Positions 1-6,769 of a DNA stretch of 39,231 nt are shown here, one piece after another (the stretch's first letter is position 1; each line of letters begins with the position of its first letter). Source of the DNA: HRBIN12 sp035762085 (GTDB lineage Bacteria; Actinomycetota; UBA4738; HRBIN12); contig DASTPT010000030.1 of NCBI GenBank assembly GCA_035762085.1, forward strand, positions 1 through 39,231. The letters are read 5' to 3'. The notes under the pieces were generated by a model. It was given only the letters and a program-made list of their open reading frames with translations, was not told where the DNA came from and searched no databases. The translations under genes and the position numbers were made by a program.

Positions 1-1182
1 GCGGCGTCCGCGGCGGCGAGCTGCGCGTTCGCCGGGGGGACGGTGACCGTGACGCTCACCGACGGGGCGACGGCGGTGCTGGTGCGGCAGGGCAACGCGA
101 TCGCGCTCGACGGATCGCCGTGCGACGGCGCGACCGTGAACAACACCGAGGACGTCGTCGTCGACGGATCGCCGTCGAACCCCGACGACTTCACGATCGA
201 CCTCTCGGGCGGCACGTTCACCCCCGGCGCGACCGACGAGGACGGAGACAGCGACGAGATCGAGTTCTCGGTGGACCTTCCCGGCGGCGGCATCCTCCGC
301 ATCTCGGGCCGTGACGGCGCGGACCACGTCACGATCGGAGGCGCCGGCGCGAACCTGAACGCCAACGAGGCCACGAGCGATGTCGACGTCGTGCTCGGCG
401 GCTCCGCGCGATGGGAGCTGGCGGGTGTTTCCGGCGACGACGTCCTGTCGATCGCCGGCGGCGACGGGACCGGGGGGCCGGTCGCCGGCGCGACCGTCCG
501 CGGCGGCACGGGCAACGACACGATCCGCGCGGCGCTCGACGGCTGCGTGATCGCCGGTGAGGGCGGAGTGGACACGCTCGACTACTCGGCGGCGCCTTCG
601 GGCATCCGCGCCGACCTGTCGAAGGGGGAGGCACGACGCGAGAGCGCGGGCGTCGACACCATCACGAGCATCGAGAACCTGGTCGGCACGGCGCAGGGCG
701 ACCGGTTGACCGGCGACGAGCAGCCCAACGAGCTGCGCGGCGGCGACGGACGGGACGCCCTGGACGGCCACAAAGGCGGCGACGACCTGTTCGGGGGCAA
801 GGGGAAGGACACGATCGCGTTCGCGCACGCGACCCAGAGCGTCACGGTCGATCTGAAGACGGGAACCTCGACCGGGAACGGGTCCGACACCCTCACCAGC
901 ATCGAGAACGTCAAGGGTTCGAAGCAAGCCGACATCATCACGGGAGGACCCGAGGCGAACGCATTGCGGGGCGGACCGGGCGTCGACGCGATCCGGGGCA
1001 ACGCCGGCAAGGACCTCATCGTGGGGGGCAAGGGGTGGGACGTGCTGCTCGGCAACGCCGACCGTGACCGGCTCGAGGGCGGCCGCGGCAAGGATCAGCT
1101 GAACGGCGGCCAGGGGCGGGACACCTGCATCCCCGGCCCCGACCCCGACTCGTGGACCGCCTGCGAGGTGGTCAAGCTCTGA
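1..1182 (+). CDS. secreted RTX-type calcium-binding protein, 5' end cut by window
   Basis: The reading frame is open to the first base, and its first visible residues (AASAAASCAFAGG) look like the end of a signal peptide, so the true start lies before the window. The GTG at 43 is probably internal. The visible 393 residues are acidic and Gly/Asp-rich. Repeated GGxGxD-like nonapeptides (GGDGRD, GGKGKD, GGPGVD, GGKGWD, GGRGKD, GGQGRD) fill the second half, the signature of haemolysin-type calcium-binding beta-rolls. Two copies of a spacer ending in 'TSIEN' occur near residues 205 and 300. The C-terminus has two cysteines (GRDTC and TACE) that could form a disulfide. The family is exported and folds on binding Ca2+ outside the cell. 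No enzymatic domain is seen, so its role (surface, adhesion or matrix) is unknown. It converges on sodX and overlaps its end by 11 bases. Confidence 0.85.
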   Translation, partial: AASAAASCAFAGGTVTVTLTDGATAVLVRQGNAIALDGSPCDGATVNNTEDVVVDGSPSNPDDFTIDLSGGTFTPGATDEDGDSDEIEFSVDLPGGGILRISGRDGADHVTIGGAGANLNANEATSDVDVVLGGSARWELAGVSGDDVLSIAGGDGTGGPVAGATVRGGTGNDTIRAALDGCVIAGEGGVDTLDYSAAPSGIRADLSKGEARRESAGVDTITSIENLVGTAQGDRLTGDEQPNELRGGDGRDALDGHKGGDDLFGGKGKDTIAFAHATQSVTVDLKTGTSTGNGSDTLTSIENVKGSKQADIITGGPEANALRGGPGVDAIRGNAGKDLIVGGKGWDVLLGNADRDRLEGGRGKDQLNGGQGRDTCIPGPDPDSWTACEVVKL

Positions 1183-1585
1183 GGCGACGGTCGCTCGACA
1201 CCAGCCGTCGTCGCGACGGCGGCCAGTAGACCAGCCGCACGCGGGCCCTCACCTGCGCGGCGCGCACGGCACCGTGCTGCCGGCTGTCCGTCGAACGCGA
1301 GGGGTTGTCGCCCTCGACCCAGAGCTCGTTGGGGCCAAGGGTCCGGCCGTCCGGCGTCAGGTCGCCGGGGACGGCCGTGATCCGCTTCACGATCTCGAAC
1401 CCCGGCCGCGTCGGGTGCTCGACGACGACGACGTGACCACGAGACGGCCGCCGCGCGGGGACGGCGAGCGCCCGGTCGCCCGGCCACAGCGCGGGGATCA
1501 TGCTGTCCCCACGGACCTCGACCCGGGATGGACGCCATCGCACGACCAGCCAGACGGTGGTCGCGAAGGCGAGGGCGCCCGCCAC
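1172..1585 (-). CDS. sodX: nickel-type superoxide dismutase maturation peptidase (S26 family)
   Basis: This is a small S26 (signal peptidase I-like) serine protease of 137 residues. By family knowledge, SodX-type peptidases remove the N-terminal propeptide of Ni-SOD so that the new N-terminal His can bind nickel. A membrane segment lies at about residues 2-16. The Ser of GDSM (about S28) and the Lys of VKRI (about K67) match the Ser/Lys dyad, and GDNPSRSTDSR (about 92-102) is the conserved C-terminal box. The frame is open to 1657, but the GTG at 1585 is preferred because a GGGGGAGGG ribosome site lies 5 bases upstream of it and this start leaves room for promoters. An upstream GTG at 1627 is possible. 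It is divergent from sodN, whose product is its expected substrate. In Streptomyces the pair is usually co-directional. Confidence 0.85.
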   Translation of the reverse strand: MAGALAFATTVWLVVRWRPSRVEVRGDSMIPALWPGDRALAVPARRPSRGHVVVVEHPTRPGFEIVKRITAVPGDLTPDGRTLGPNELWVEGDNPSRSTDSRQHGAVRAAQVRARVRLVYWPPSRRRLVSSDRRLRA

Positions 1586-1612
1586 CGCGGCCCTCCCCCG
1601 TTTCCGACCCCG

Positions 1613-1618
1613 ATGATA
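1613..1618 (-). promoter_or_regulatory. -10 box of sodX (TATCAT)
   Basis: On the minus strand TATCAT lies about 28 bases before the preferred sodX start, leaving a short leader that includes the GGGAGG ribosome site. It overlaps the sodN -10 box on the other strand. No convincing -35 box was seen. Confidence 0.4.
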
Positions 1619-1622
1619 GGTT
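1614..1622 (+). promoter_or_regulatory. extended -10 box of sodN (TG-A-TAGGTT)
   Basis: TGATAGGTT fits the TGnTAnnnT extended -10 pattern. The expected transcript start is near 1629, which gives a leader of about 27 bases holding the GAGGAGGAG ribosome site at 1641-1649. No TTGCAA-type Nur box was found beside it. Confidence 0.45.
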
Positions 1623-1655
1623 TCCACCGTCGAGCCACGCGAGGAGGAGAGGTCC

Positions 1656-2072
1656 ATGTTCGAAGCTTCGCTCAGGCGACGCCGCGTCGTCCACGCGCAC
1701 TGCGACCTGCCGTGCGGCGTCTACGACCCGGCGCAGGCCCGGATCGAGGCCGAGTCCGTCAAGGCGATCCAGCAGCGGTACCAGGACGCCGAGAAGATGA
1801 AGTCCGCACCCGAGTCCGCCGAGGACTACCGTTCGCGAGCCCTGCAGATCAAGGAGGAGCGCGCGGACCTGGTCAAGCACCATCTGTGGGTGCTGTGGAC
1901 GGACTACTTCAAGCCCGAGCACCTCGAGAAGTACCCGCAGCTCCACGAGCTCTTCTGGAAGGCCACCAAGGAGGCCGGCCTGGCGAAGAAGTCGCAGGAC
2001 CCCGAGCAGGGGCAGAAGCTGCTCGACGCGATCGAGGACATCTCGAAGATCTTCTGGGAGACGAAGGCCTAG
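1656..2072 (+). CDS. sodN: nickel superoxide dismutase precursor
   Basis: Ni-SOD converts superoxide to oxygen and peroxide. Mature enzyme begins at His15: the sequence HCDLPCGVYDP is the nickel hook, with His1, Cys2 and Cys6 of the mature chain as metal ligands. The preceding 14 residues (MFEASLRRRRVVHA) are a basic propeptide that must be removed, presumably by the S26 peptidase encoded divergently at 1172-1585. The rest is an all-helical domain rich in Lys, Glu and Trp, as expected for the homohexameric four-helix fold. Length is 138 residues, normal for the family. The ATG is supported by GAGGAGGAG 6 bases upstream. A strong hairpin follows the gene. The propeptide has no classical signal-peptide hydrophobic core, so the enzyme is probably cytoplasmic. 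Confidence 0.97.
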   Translation: MFEASLRRRRVVHAHCDLPCGVYDPAQARIEAESVKAIQQRYQDAEKMKSAPESAEDYRSRALQIKEERADLVKHHLWVLWTDYFKPEHLEKYPQLHELFWKATKEAGLAKKSQDPEQGQKLLDAIEDISKIFWETKA

Positions 2073-2093
2073 CTCCTTCCCCCTGGGCACGTC

Positions 2094-2122
2094 GAGGGCG
2101 GGGTCCCGAGGGCCCCGCCCTC
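2094..2122 (+). terminator. hairpin after sodN
   Basis: A perfect 10-bp stem (GAGGGCGGGG / CCCCGCCCTC) encloses a 9-base loop that can itself pair CCC with GGG. It lies 21 bases after the sodN stop. There is no T-run, so it is a GC-hairpin type terminator or an mRNA 3' stabiliser. Confidence 0.55.
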
Positions 2123-2129
2123 GCGCTCG

Positions 2130-2137
2130 TATAGGCT
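2130..2137 (+). promoter_or_regulatory. leaderless -10 (TATAGGCT) of the YchF-like gene
   Basis: TAGGCT (2132-2137) ends 8 bases before the GTG start at 2146, so transcription should begin at or next to the start codon. No ribosome site of normal quality precedes the gene. Confidence 0.5.
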
Positions 2138-2145
2138 CGACCGGG

Positions 2146-3123
2146 GTGAAGGACATCGGTCTGGTCGGCGTGCCGTTCAGCGGGAGGACCACGTTGTTCA
2201 CCGCGCTCACCCGCGCGGGCTCCCACGGCGGCCAGGCGAACCACGCGATCGTGCCGGTGCCCGATCCTCGACTGCCCGCCCTCGCGGAGATGGAGCGCTC
2301 GCGCAAGATCGTCCACGCGCAGGTGGGGTTCGTGGACGTGCCCGGCGGAACCTCGAGCGCCCAGGGCGTCGCGAAGCTCCGCGAGGCCGACGCCCTCGCG
2401 ATCGTCGTGCGGTGCTTCGGCTCGGACGCCGCGCCCGGGAAGGAGCTCGAGGAGGTCCGGGGGGAGCTCCTGCTCGCGGACGGCGCGGTCGTGGAGTCGG
2501 CGGTCGAGCGGGCGGACAAGCGCGCGAAGGGCAAGGTCACGGCCGAGGTCGCCGCGCTCCGGCACGCGGACGAGGCGCTCGCCGCCGAGACGTGGCTCCG
2601 CGACGCGGGCCTCACGCCGGAAGAGGCCAGGGAGCTGCGCCCGCTCGCGCCGCTCACCCTGAAGCCATCCGTCGTCGTCGCGAACCTCGAGGAGGGCACG
2701 GAGGTCCCGCCGGAGCTACCCGAGGGCACGGTGGGGGTCTACGCCTCGATCGAGGCCGAGACCGCCGAGATGGACCCGGACGAGGCCCGCGCACTGCTGG
2801 AGGAGTTCGGCGTGCGCGAGCCCGGGCTCGAGACGGTGATCCGGGCCTGCTACCAGGCGCTCGACCTGATCACGTTCCTCACGACCGGCGAGGACGAGAC
2901 CCGGGCATGGGAAGTGCGCAACGGCGCGACGGCGCCCGAGGCGGCGGGCGTGATCCACACCGACCTCGAGCGGGGGTTCATCCGCGCGGAGGTGATCGGC
3001 TACGACGAGCTGGTCGCCATCGGCTCGATGGACGCCGCGAGGCACCAGGGGAAGCTTCGGGTCGAGGGCAAGGACTACGTCGTCCGCGAGGGCGACGTCC
3101 TGCATGTCCGCTTCGCGGTCTGA
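2146..3123 (+). CDS. YchF/OLA1-like P-loop protein with altered Walker A
   Basis: The protein (325 residues) resembles YchF, a ribosome-associated ATP/GTP-binding protein. Visible features are a P-loop at the N-terminus, VPVPDPRL after it, VDVPG (the G3 DxxG), VVANLEE (the NxxE of YchF-type G4) near residue 180, and a C-terminal TGS-like domain ending in YVVREGDVLHVRF. Two things are odd. The P-loop reads GVPFSGRTT, so the nucleotide-binding Lys is Arg. The segment that holds switch I (TIEPN) in YchF is missing, which makes it about 40 residues shorter than the usual 363. I infer a divergent paralogue, probably with weak or altered nucleotide use, with a canonical ychF elsewhere in the genome. 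It starts with GTG directly behind a -10 box. The downstream MFS gene begins 19 bases after its stop. Confidence 0.75.
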   Translation: MKDIGLVGVPFSGRTTLFTALTRAGSHGGQANHAIVPVPDPRLPALAEMERSRKIVHAQVGFVDVPGGTSSAQGVAKLREADALAIVVRCFGSDAAPGKELEEVRGELLLADGAVVESAVERADKRAKGKVTAEVAALRHADEALAAETWLRDAGLTPEEARELRPLAPLTLKPSVVVANLEEGTEVPPELPEGTVGVYASIEAETAEMDPDEARALLEEFGVREPGLETVIRACYQALDLITFLTTGEDETRAWEVRNGATAPEAAGVIHTDLERGFIRAEVIGYDELVAIGSMDAARHQGKLRVEGKDYVVREGDVLHVRFAV

Positions 3124-3142
3124 GGGCCGGGGGGCGGCGCCG

Positions 3143-4375
3143 ATGGCCGGGTCTGGGCGTGTGGAGCCGAGAGCCGGGACCGAGCGCTGGCTGACGAGCG
3201 GCGTCGGCGCCATCGGCGCCGCGAGTCTGCTCTCGGACGCCGGTCACGAGGTCACGACCGCGCTCCTGCCGTCGTTCCTCACCTCGACCCTCGGGGCGCC
3301 GGCGGCCGCCCTCGGGCTGATCGAGGGTATCTCCGACGGCGCGTCCGGCGTGGCGAAGCTCGCCGGCGGCGCGATCGCCGACGACCCGGCGCGGCGCGGA
3401 CCGACCGCCGTCGGCGGCTACGCCGTGACGGCCGTGCTGTCCTCGGCGGTGGGGCTCGCCACGAGCGCGGTGCAGGTGGCGTTCCTCCGCGCCGGGGCGT
3501 GGACCGCACGAGGTCTCCGCGGCCCCTCGCGGAACGCGATCCTTGCCGACGTCGTCCCGGCCGCCGCGTACGGCCGGGCCTTCGGGTTCGAGCGCTCGAT
3601 GGACAACCTCGGCGCGATCGCCGGACCGCTCCTCGCGATGCTGCTCGTGGCGCTCACGTCGGTACGGACGGCGATCCTGCTCTCGATCGCACCTGGGCTG
3701 CTCGCGGCGGTCGCGATGCTGTACGCGGCCCGACGCGTCGTGCGTCCGCGGCCGCGCGAGCGAACCCGGCTGCGGCTTCGGGTCCGCCCCGTGCTCCGCG
3801 GCGGGCTCGGACCGCTGCTGCTGGCCGTGGGCGCCTTCGAGGCGGGCAACCTCGCCGCTACGCTGATGATCCTGCGGGTCACCGAGCTGCTGGAGCCGTC
3901 TCGCGGCCAGGACTCCGCGGTGAGCATCGGTCTGGCGCTCTACGTCTGCTACAACCTCGCCGCGACGCTCGCGAGCGTGCCCGCCGGGCACCTCGGCGAC
4001 CGCCGAGATGCGTCGTGGCCGCTCGGCGCGGGCGTTGCGGCGTTCCTCGTCGCGTATGTCGCGCTCGCGGCGACCGGTCCCAGCGTCCCCGTGCTCGCCG
4101 TCGCGTTCGTCCTGGCCGGCGTCGGCATCGGCGCCGTCGAGACCGCCGAGCACCACGCCGTCGCCGCCCGCGCGCCCGAGGACGTCCGCGGCTCCGCCTT
4201 CGGGCTGCTCGCGGCGATGCAGAGCCTGGGCAACTTCGTCGCCAGCGCGATCGCCGGGCTGCTCTGGACCGTGTGGTCGCCGACCGCGGCGTTCGGCTGG
4301 GCGGCGGGCTGGATGGCGCTCTCGCTCGCGCTCCTCGTCGCGGCGCGCGTCCGGGCCGTTTCGGCGGCTCCATAG
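3143..4375 (+). CDS. MFS-family membrane transporter
   Basis: A 410-residue hydrophobic protein with about 12 predicted membrane segments. It has the long polar loop (residues about 185-215, Arg-rich) between helices 6 and 7 that is typical of the major facilitator superfamily. The loop after helix 2 holds a reduced MFS motif A-like stretch (GGAIADDPARRG), and a second copy follows helix 8 (AGHLGDRRDA). The substrate cannot be read from sequence; multidrug or metabolite efflux is the usual role. The ATG at 3143 is preferred because it lies clear of the preceding gene. An upstream ATG at 3104 would overlap that gene by 20 bases. It may be co-transcribed with the YchF-like gene. The molybdate-type regulator that follows has its own promoter. 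Confidence 0.85.
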   Translation: MAGSGRVEPRAGTERWLTSGVGAIGAASLLSDAGHEVTTALLPSFLTSTLGAPAAALGLIEGISDGASGVAKLAGGAIADDPARRGPTAVGGYAVTAVLSSAVGLATSAVQVAFLRAGAWTARGLRGPSRNAILADVVPAAAYGRAFGFERSMDNLGAIAGPLLAMLLVALTSVRTAILLSIAPGLLAAVAMLYAARRVVRPRPRERTRLRLRVRPVLRGGLGPLLLAVGAFEAGNLAATLMILRVTELLEPSRGQDSAVSIGLALYVCYNLAATLASVPAGHLGDRRDASWPLGAGVAAFLVAYVALAATGPSVPVLAVAFVLAGVGIGAVETAEHHAVAARAPEDVRGSAFGLLAAMQSLGNFVASAIAGLLWTVWSPTAAFGWAAGWMALSLALLVAARVRAVSAAP

Positions 4376-4428
4376 CTTCCGGGGCCCGCCGCGCCGTGTT
4401 TCCCTGGCGTTGGCCCGTGCGGAACCGG

Positions 4429-4434
4429 TATCAT
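4429..4434 (+). promoter_or_regulatory. leaderless -10 (TATCAT) of the HTH-TOBE regulator
   Basis: TATCAT ends 8 bases before the GTG at 4443. No Shine-Dalgarno sequence lies between them, so a leaderless mRNA is expected. Confidence 0.5.
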
Positions 4435-4442
4435 CACCCGTC

Positions 4443-4832
4443 GTGGCTGAGCACTACCGGATCGGAGAGGCCGCGGAGATGCTCGCCGTCCGGGTCGAGA
4501 CGCTGCGGCGCTGGGAGCGGCAGGGCAAGCTCCGCACGACCAGGACGGCGGGGGGGCAGCGGCTCGTCCCGGCGGCCGAGATCGCCCGGCTGCTCGCGGA
4601 GCGCCGATCCGAGCGCCCGATCGGCGCCGTCAGCCGACGCAACGCGTTCCCCGGCGTCATCACGAAGGTCGTACGCGACAAGGTCTCGGCCAGCGTCGAG
4701 ATCCAGGCGGGCCCGCACCGCGTGCTCGCCCTCATCACGCGCGAGGCGGCGGACGAACTGGGCCTCGCGGCGGGGATGGAGGCCGTCGCCACGGTGAAGG
4801 CCACGAGCGTGATGGTCGAGCTCCCCGGGTGA
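4443..4832 (+). CDS. HTH-TOBE transcriptional regulator, probably molybdate-responsive
   Basis: A compact 129-residue protein with two domains. Residues about 4-50 form a MerR/excisionase-type winged helix (YRIGEAAEMLAV, then TLRRWERQGKL and GGQRLV). Residues about 62-128 match a single TOBE/Mop domain (SRRNAFPGVITKV ... VLALITREAADELGL ... ATVKATSVMV). Mop domains bind molybdate or tungstate oxyanions. The arrangement suggests an oxyanion-sensing repressor or activator. Its stop overlaps the start of a MOT1-like molybdate transporter (GTGA), which supports molybdate as the ligand and the transporter as a target. The GTG start is set by the -10 box just upstream. The frame is open further upstream, but that part lies inside the MFS gene. 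Confidence 0.85.
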   Translation: MAEHYRIGEAAEMLAVRVETLRRWERQGKLRTTRTAGGQRLVPAAEIARLLAERRSERPIGAVSRRNAFPGVITKVVRDKVSASVEIQAGPHRVLALITREAADELGLAAGMEAVATVKATSVMVELPG

Positions 4833-6004
4833 GCGCCACAGCCGCGAGCGCGACTCGCGTCGGCCCGTTCCGCGTCGGCGTGGCCGAGGCGGCCGGCGCC
4901 GTCGCGGACCTCGGCGTGCTCGTGCCGCTCGCCGCCGCGCTGATCCTCGTGAACGGCCTCGACGCCGGGTCGGTGCTCGTCTGCGCGGGACTGCTCGTGC
5001 TCGCGAGCGGCCTGGCGTTCCGGATCCCGTTCCCCGTCCAGCCGCTGAAGGCGCTCACCGCGGTCGCAGTGGCGCAGGAGCTCGCGCCCGGCGTGATCCA
5101 CGCCGCGGGCCTCGAGCTCGCGGGGTTCCTCCTGCTGCTCTCGATCGGTCACGTCGCCGACCTGGTCGCGCGCGTCTTCGTGAAGCCGGTCGTCCGGGCG
5201 CTGCAGCTGGGTGTGGGCCTGCTGCTCCTGTGGACCTCGGTCCGGCTCGTCGCCGATCCGCCAGAGGTCTTCGCCGGCACGCCGGGCTCGCCGTGGCCGT
5301 TCCTCCTGGCGGTGGGCGCGTTCGCGGGCGTCGCGGTCGCCGCCCATCTCCGGCATCACTGGGCGGCGCTGCTGCTCCTCGGCGGGGGCCTCGTCGCGAC
5401 GATCCTCGCCGCGCGGCCGGCGCTCGGCGGGCCCTCGTTCGACCTCCCGAGCCTCGCGGTGCCGCCCGCGTCGGCGTTCGGCACGGCCTTCGTCCTGCTG
5501 GTGGTCCCGCAGCTGCCGCTGACGTTCGGCAACGCCGTCGTCGCCGTGAACGACCTGGCGCACGAGTACTTCGGGCCTGCGGCGTCCCGCGTCACGCCCT
5601 CGCGGATCTGCCTCTCGGCGGGGATCGGCAACATCGGGTCGGCGGTGCTCGGCGGCATGCCGATGTGTCACGGCGCCGGCGGCCTCACGGCGCACATGCG
5701 GCTCGGAGCGCGCACGGCCGGGATGAACCTGCTCCTCGGCGGCGTCTTCGTCGGGCTCGGGCTGTTCTTCGCCGCCGACGTGCCCGTCCTGCTCGGTCTC
5801 CTCCCCGTGTGGGTGCTGGCGGCGTTCCTCGCGTACGCGGGGCTCCGGCACGCGTGGCTCGTCTGGGATCTCCGCGGCGCGCCGCTCGCGATCGCGGTCG
5901 TGTCGGGGGCGCTCGGCGCCCTGCTCGGGAACCTGGCGGTGACCGCCGCGATCGCGCTCGTCGCCGAACACGGCCGCCGTCTGGCGCTCGGCACGCGCGT
6001 CTGA
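4829..6004 (+). CDS. putative molybdate/sulfate transporter, MOT1-like
   Basis: The 391-residue protein has about 10 hydrophobic segments. Near residue 65 it carries PFPVQPLKALTAVA and near residue 225 LTFGNAVVAVNDL, conserved blocks of the MOT1 molybdate transporters related to the SulP family. A third block, GGMPMCHGAGGL, follows at about residue 272. MOT1 proteins import molybdate, needed for the molybdenum cofactor. Translation is coupled to the HTH-TOBE regulator through a GTGA overlap, so regulator and transporter form one molybdate module. Sulfate as substrate cannot be excluded by sequence alone. No binding-protein or ATPase partner (ModA/ModC) is encoded nearby. Confidence 0.8.
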   Translation: MSATAASATRVGPFRVGVAEAAGAVADLGVLVPLAAALILVNGLDAGSVLVCAGLLVLASGLAFRIPFPVQPLKALTAVAVAQELAPGVIHAAGLELAGFLLLLSIGHVADLVARVFVKPVVRALQLGVGLLLLWTSVRLVADPPEVFAGTPGSPWPFLLAVGAFAGVAVAAHLRHHWAALLLLGGGLVATILAARPALGGPSFDLPSLAVPPASAFGTAFVLLVVPQLPLTFGNAVVAVNDLAHEYFGPAASRVTPSRICLSAGIGNIGSAVLGGMPMCHGAGGLTAHMRLGARTAGMNLLLGGVFVGLGLFFAADVPVLLGLLPVWVLAAFLAYAGLRHAWLVWDLRGAPLAIAVVSGALGALLGNLAVTAAIALVAEHGRRLALGTRV

Positions 6005-6008
6005 CGGT

Positions 6009-6014
6009 TACGCT
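6009..6014 (+). promoter_or_regulatory. leaderless -10 (TACGCT) of signal peptidase I
   Basis: TACGCT ends 7 bases before the ATG at 6022 and follows the transporter stop directly. No ribosome site is present. Confidence 0.45.
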
Positions 6015-6021
6015 GGGTCCG

Positions 6022-6759
6022 ATGACGTCCCACGACGCCCCGACCGGCGGCCCCGAGCCCCTTCCGGCGCCCGACGCCCCCGCGTGGGTCGCGCCGGTCG
6101 AGGTCGCTGACGCGCCGGACCGGGCGCCGGCCTCCCGCGCCGAGCGCGCCGCCGATCGTGGGTCACGGTGGCGGGTGCTGGGGTCGATGCCCGTCCTCGT
6201 GCTCCTCGCGCTCGCGATCGCGATCGTGATCAAGAGCTTCCTCGTCCAGGCGTTCTTCATCCCGTCCGAGTCGATGGAGCCGACCCTGTTCCGGGGTGAC
6301 CGCGTGCTCGTGAACAAGCTCGCGTACGCGACCGGCGACGTCGGCCGCCACGACGTGATCGTCTTCGTCAACCCGAACGGCGACGATCCGCCCGATCGCG
6401 GGGTGGTCGGCGGCTTCCTCCACTGGCTGGGAGAGGGCATCGGCGTCGCCCAGCCCGAGAACGAGGACTACATCAAGCGCGCGATCGGCATGCCCGGCGA
6501 GACCGTCGAGATCCACGACAGGACGGTGTTCATCGACGGCGACGGGATCGAGGAGCCCTACCTGACCGCCGACGCGCGGTCCTGCAACCGCGACTTCGGC
6601 CCGGTCACGGTTCCCGAGGGCTCGCTGTTCGTGATGGGCGACAACCGCTGCAACTCGGCCGACTCGCGGTTCGGCCTCGGGTTCGTCTCCGCGGACGAGG
6701 TGGTCGGCCGCGCGTTCGTCGTGATCTGGCCGCCCTCGGACATGGGCGGCCTCGGCTAG
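6022..6759 (+). CDS. lepB: signal peptidase I (type I leader peptidase)
   Basis: This membrane serine protease of 245 residues removes signal peptides from Sec and Tat substrates. It has a disordered Pro/Ala-rich cytoplasmic N-terminus (about 1-48) and one membrane segment (about 53-75). Box B PSESMEPTL carries the nucleophile at about S84. The general base is the Lys of YIKRAIGMPGE (about K152), and box E is GDNRCNSADSR. About 30 residues between the dyad residues (GDDPPDRGVVGGFLHWLGEG) are an insertion seen in many actinobacterial enzymes. The start is the ATG next to the -10 box. It converges with the P-type ATPase gene, with only 10 bases between the stops. It is distinct from the SodX-type S26 peptidase at 1172-1585. 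Confidence 0.95.
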   Translation: MTSHDAPTGGPEPLPAPDAPAWVAPVEVADAPDRAPASRAERAADRGSRWRVLGSMPVLVLLALAIAIVIKSFLVQAFFIPSESMEPTLFRGDRVLVNKLAYATGDVGRHDVIVFVNPNGDDPPDRGVVGGFLHWLGEGIGVAQPENEDYIKRAIGMPGETVEIHDRTVFIDGDGIEEPYLTADARSCNRDFGPVTVPEGSLFVMGDNRCNSADSRFGLGFVSADEVVGRAFVVIWPPSDMGGLG

Positions 6760-6769
6760 GACCCGGCGC

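Noticed and set aside
4376..4428. Terminator after the MFS gene
   Set aside because: Only imperfect GGGCC/GGCCC pairing with a long loop was found, so no terminator was called.
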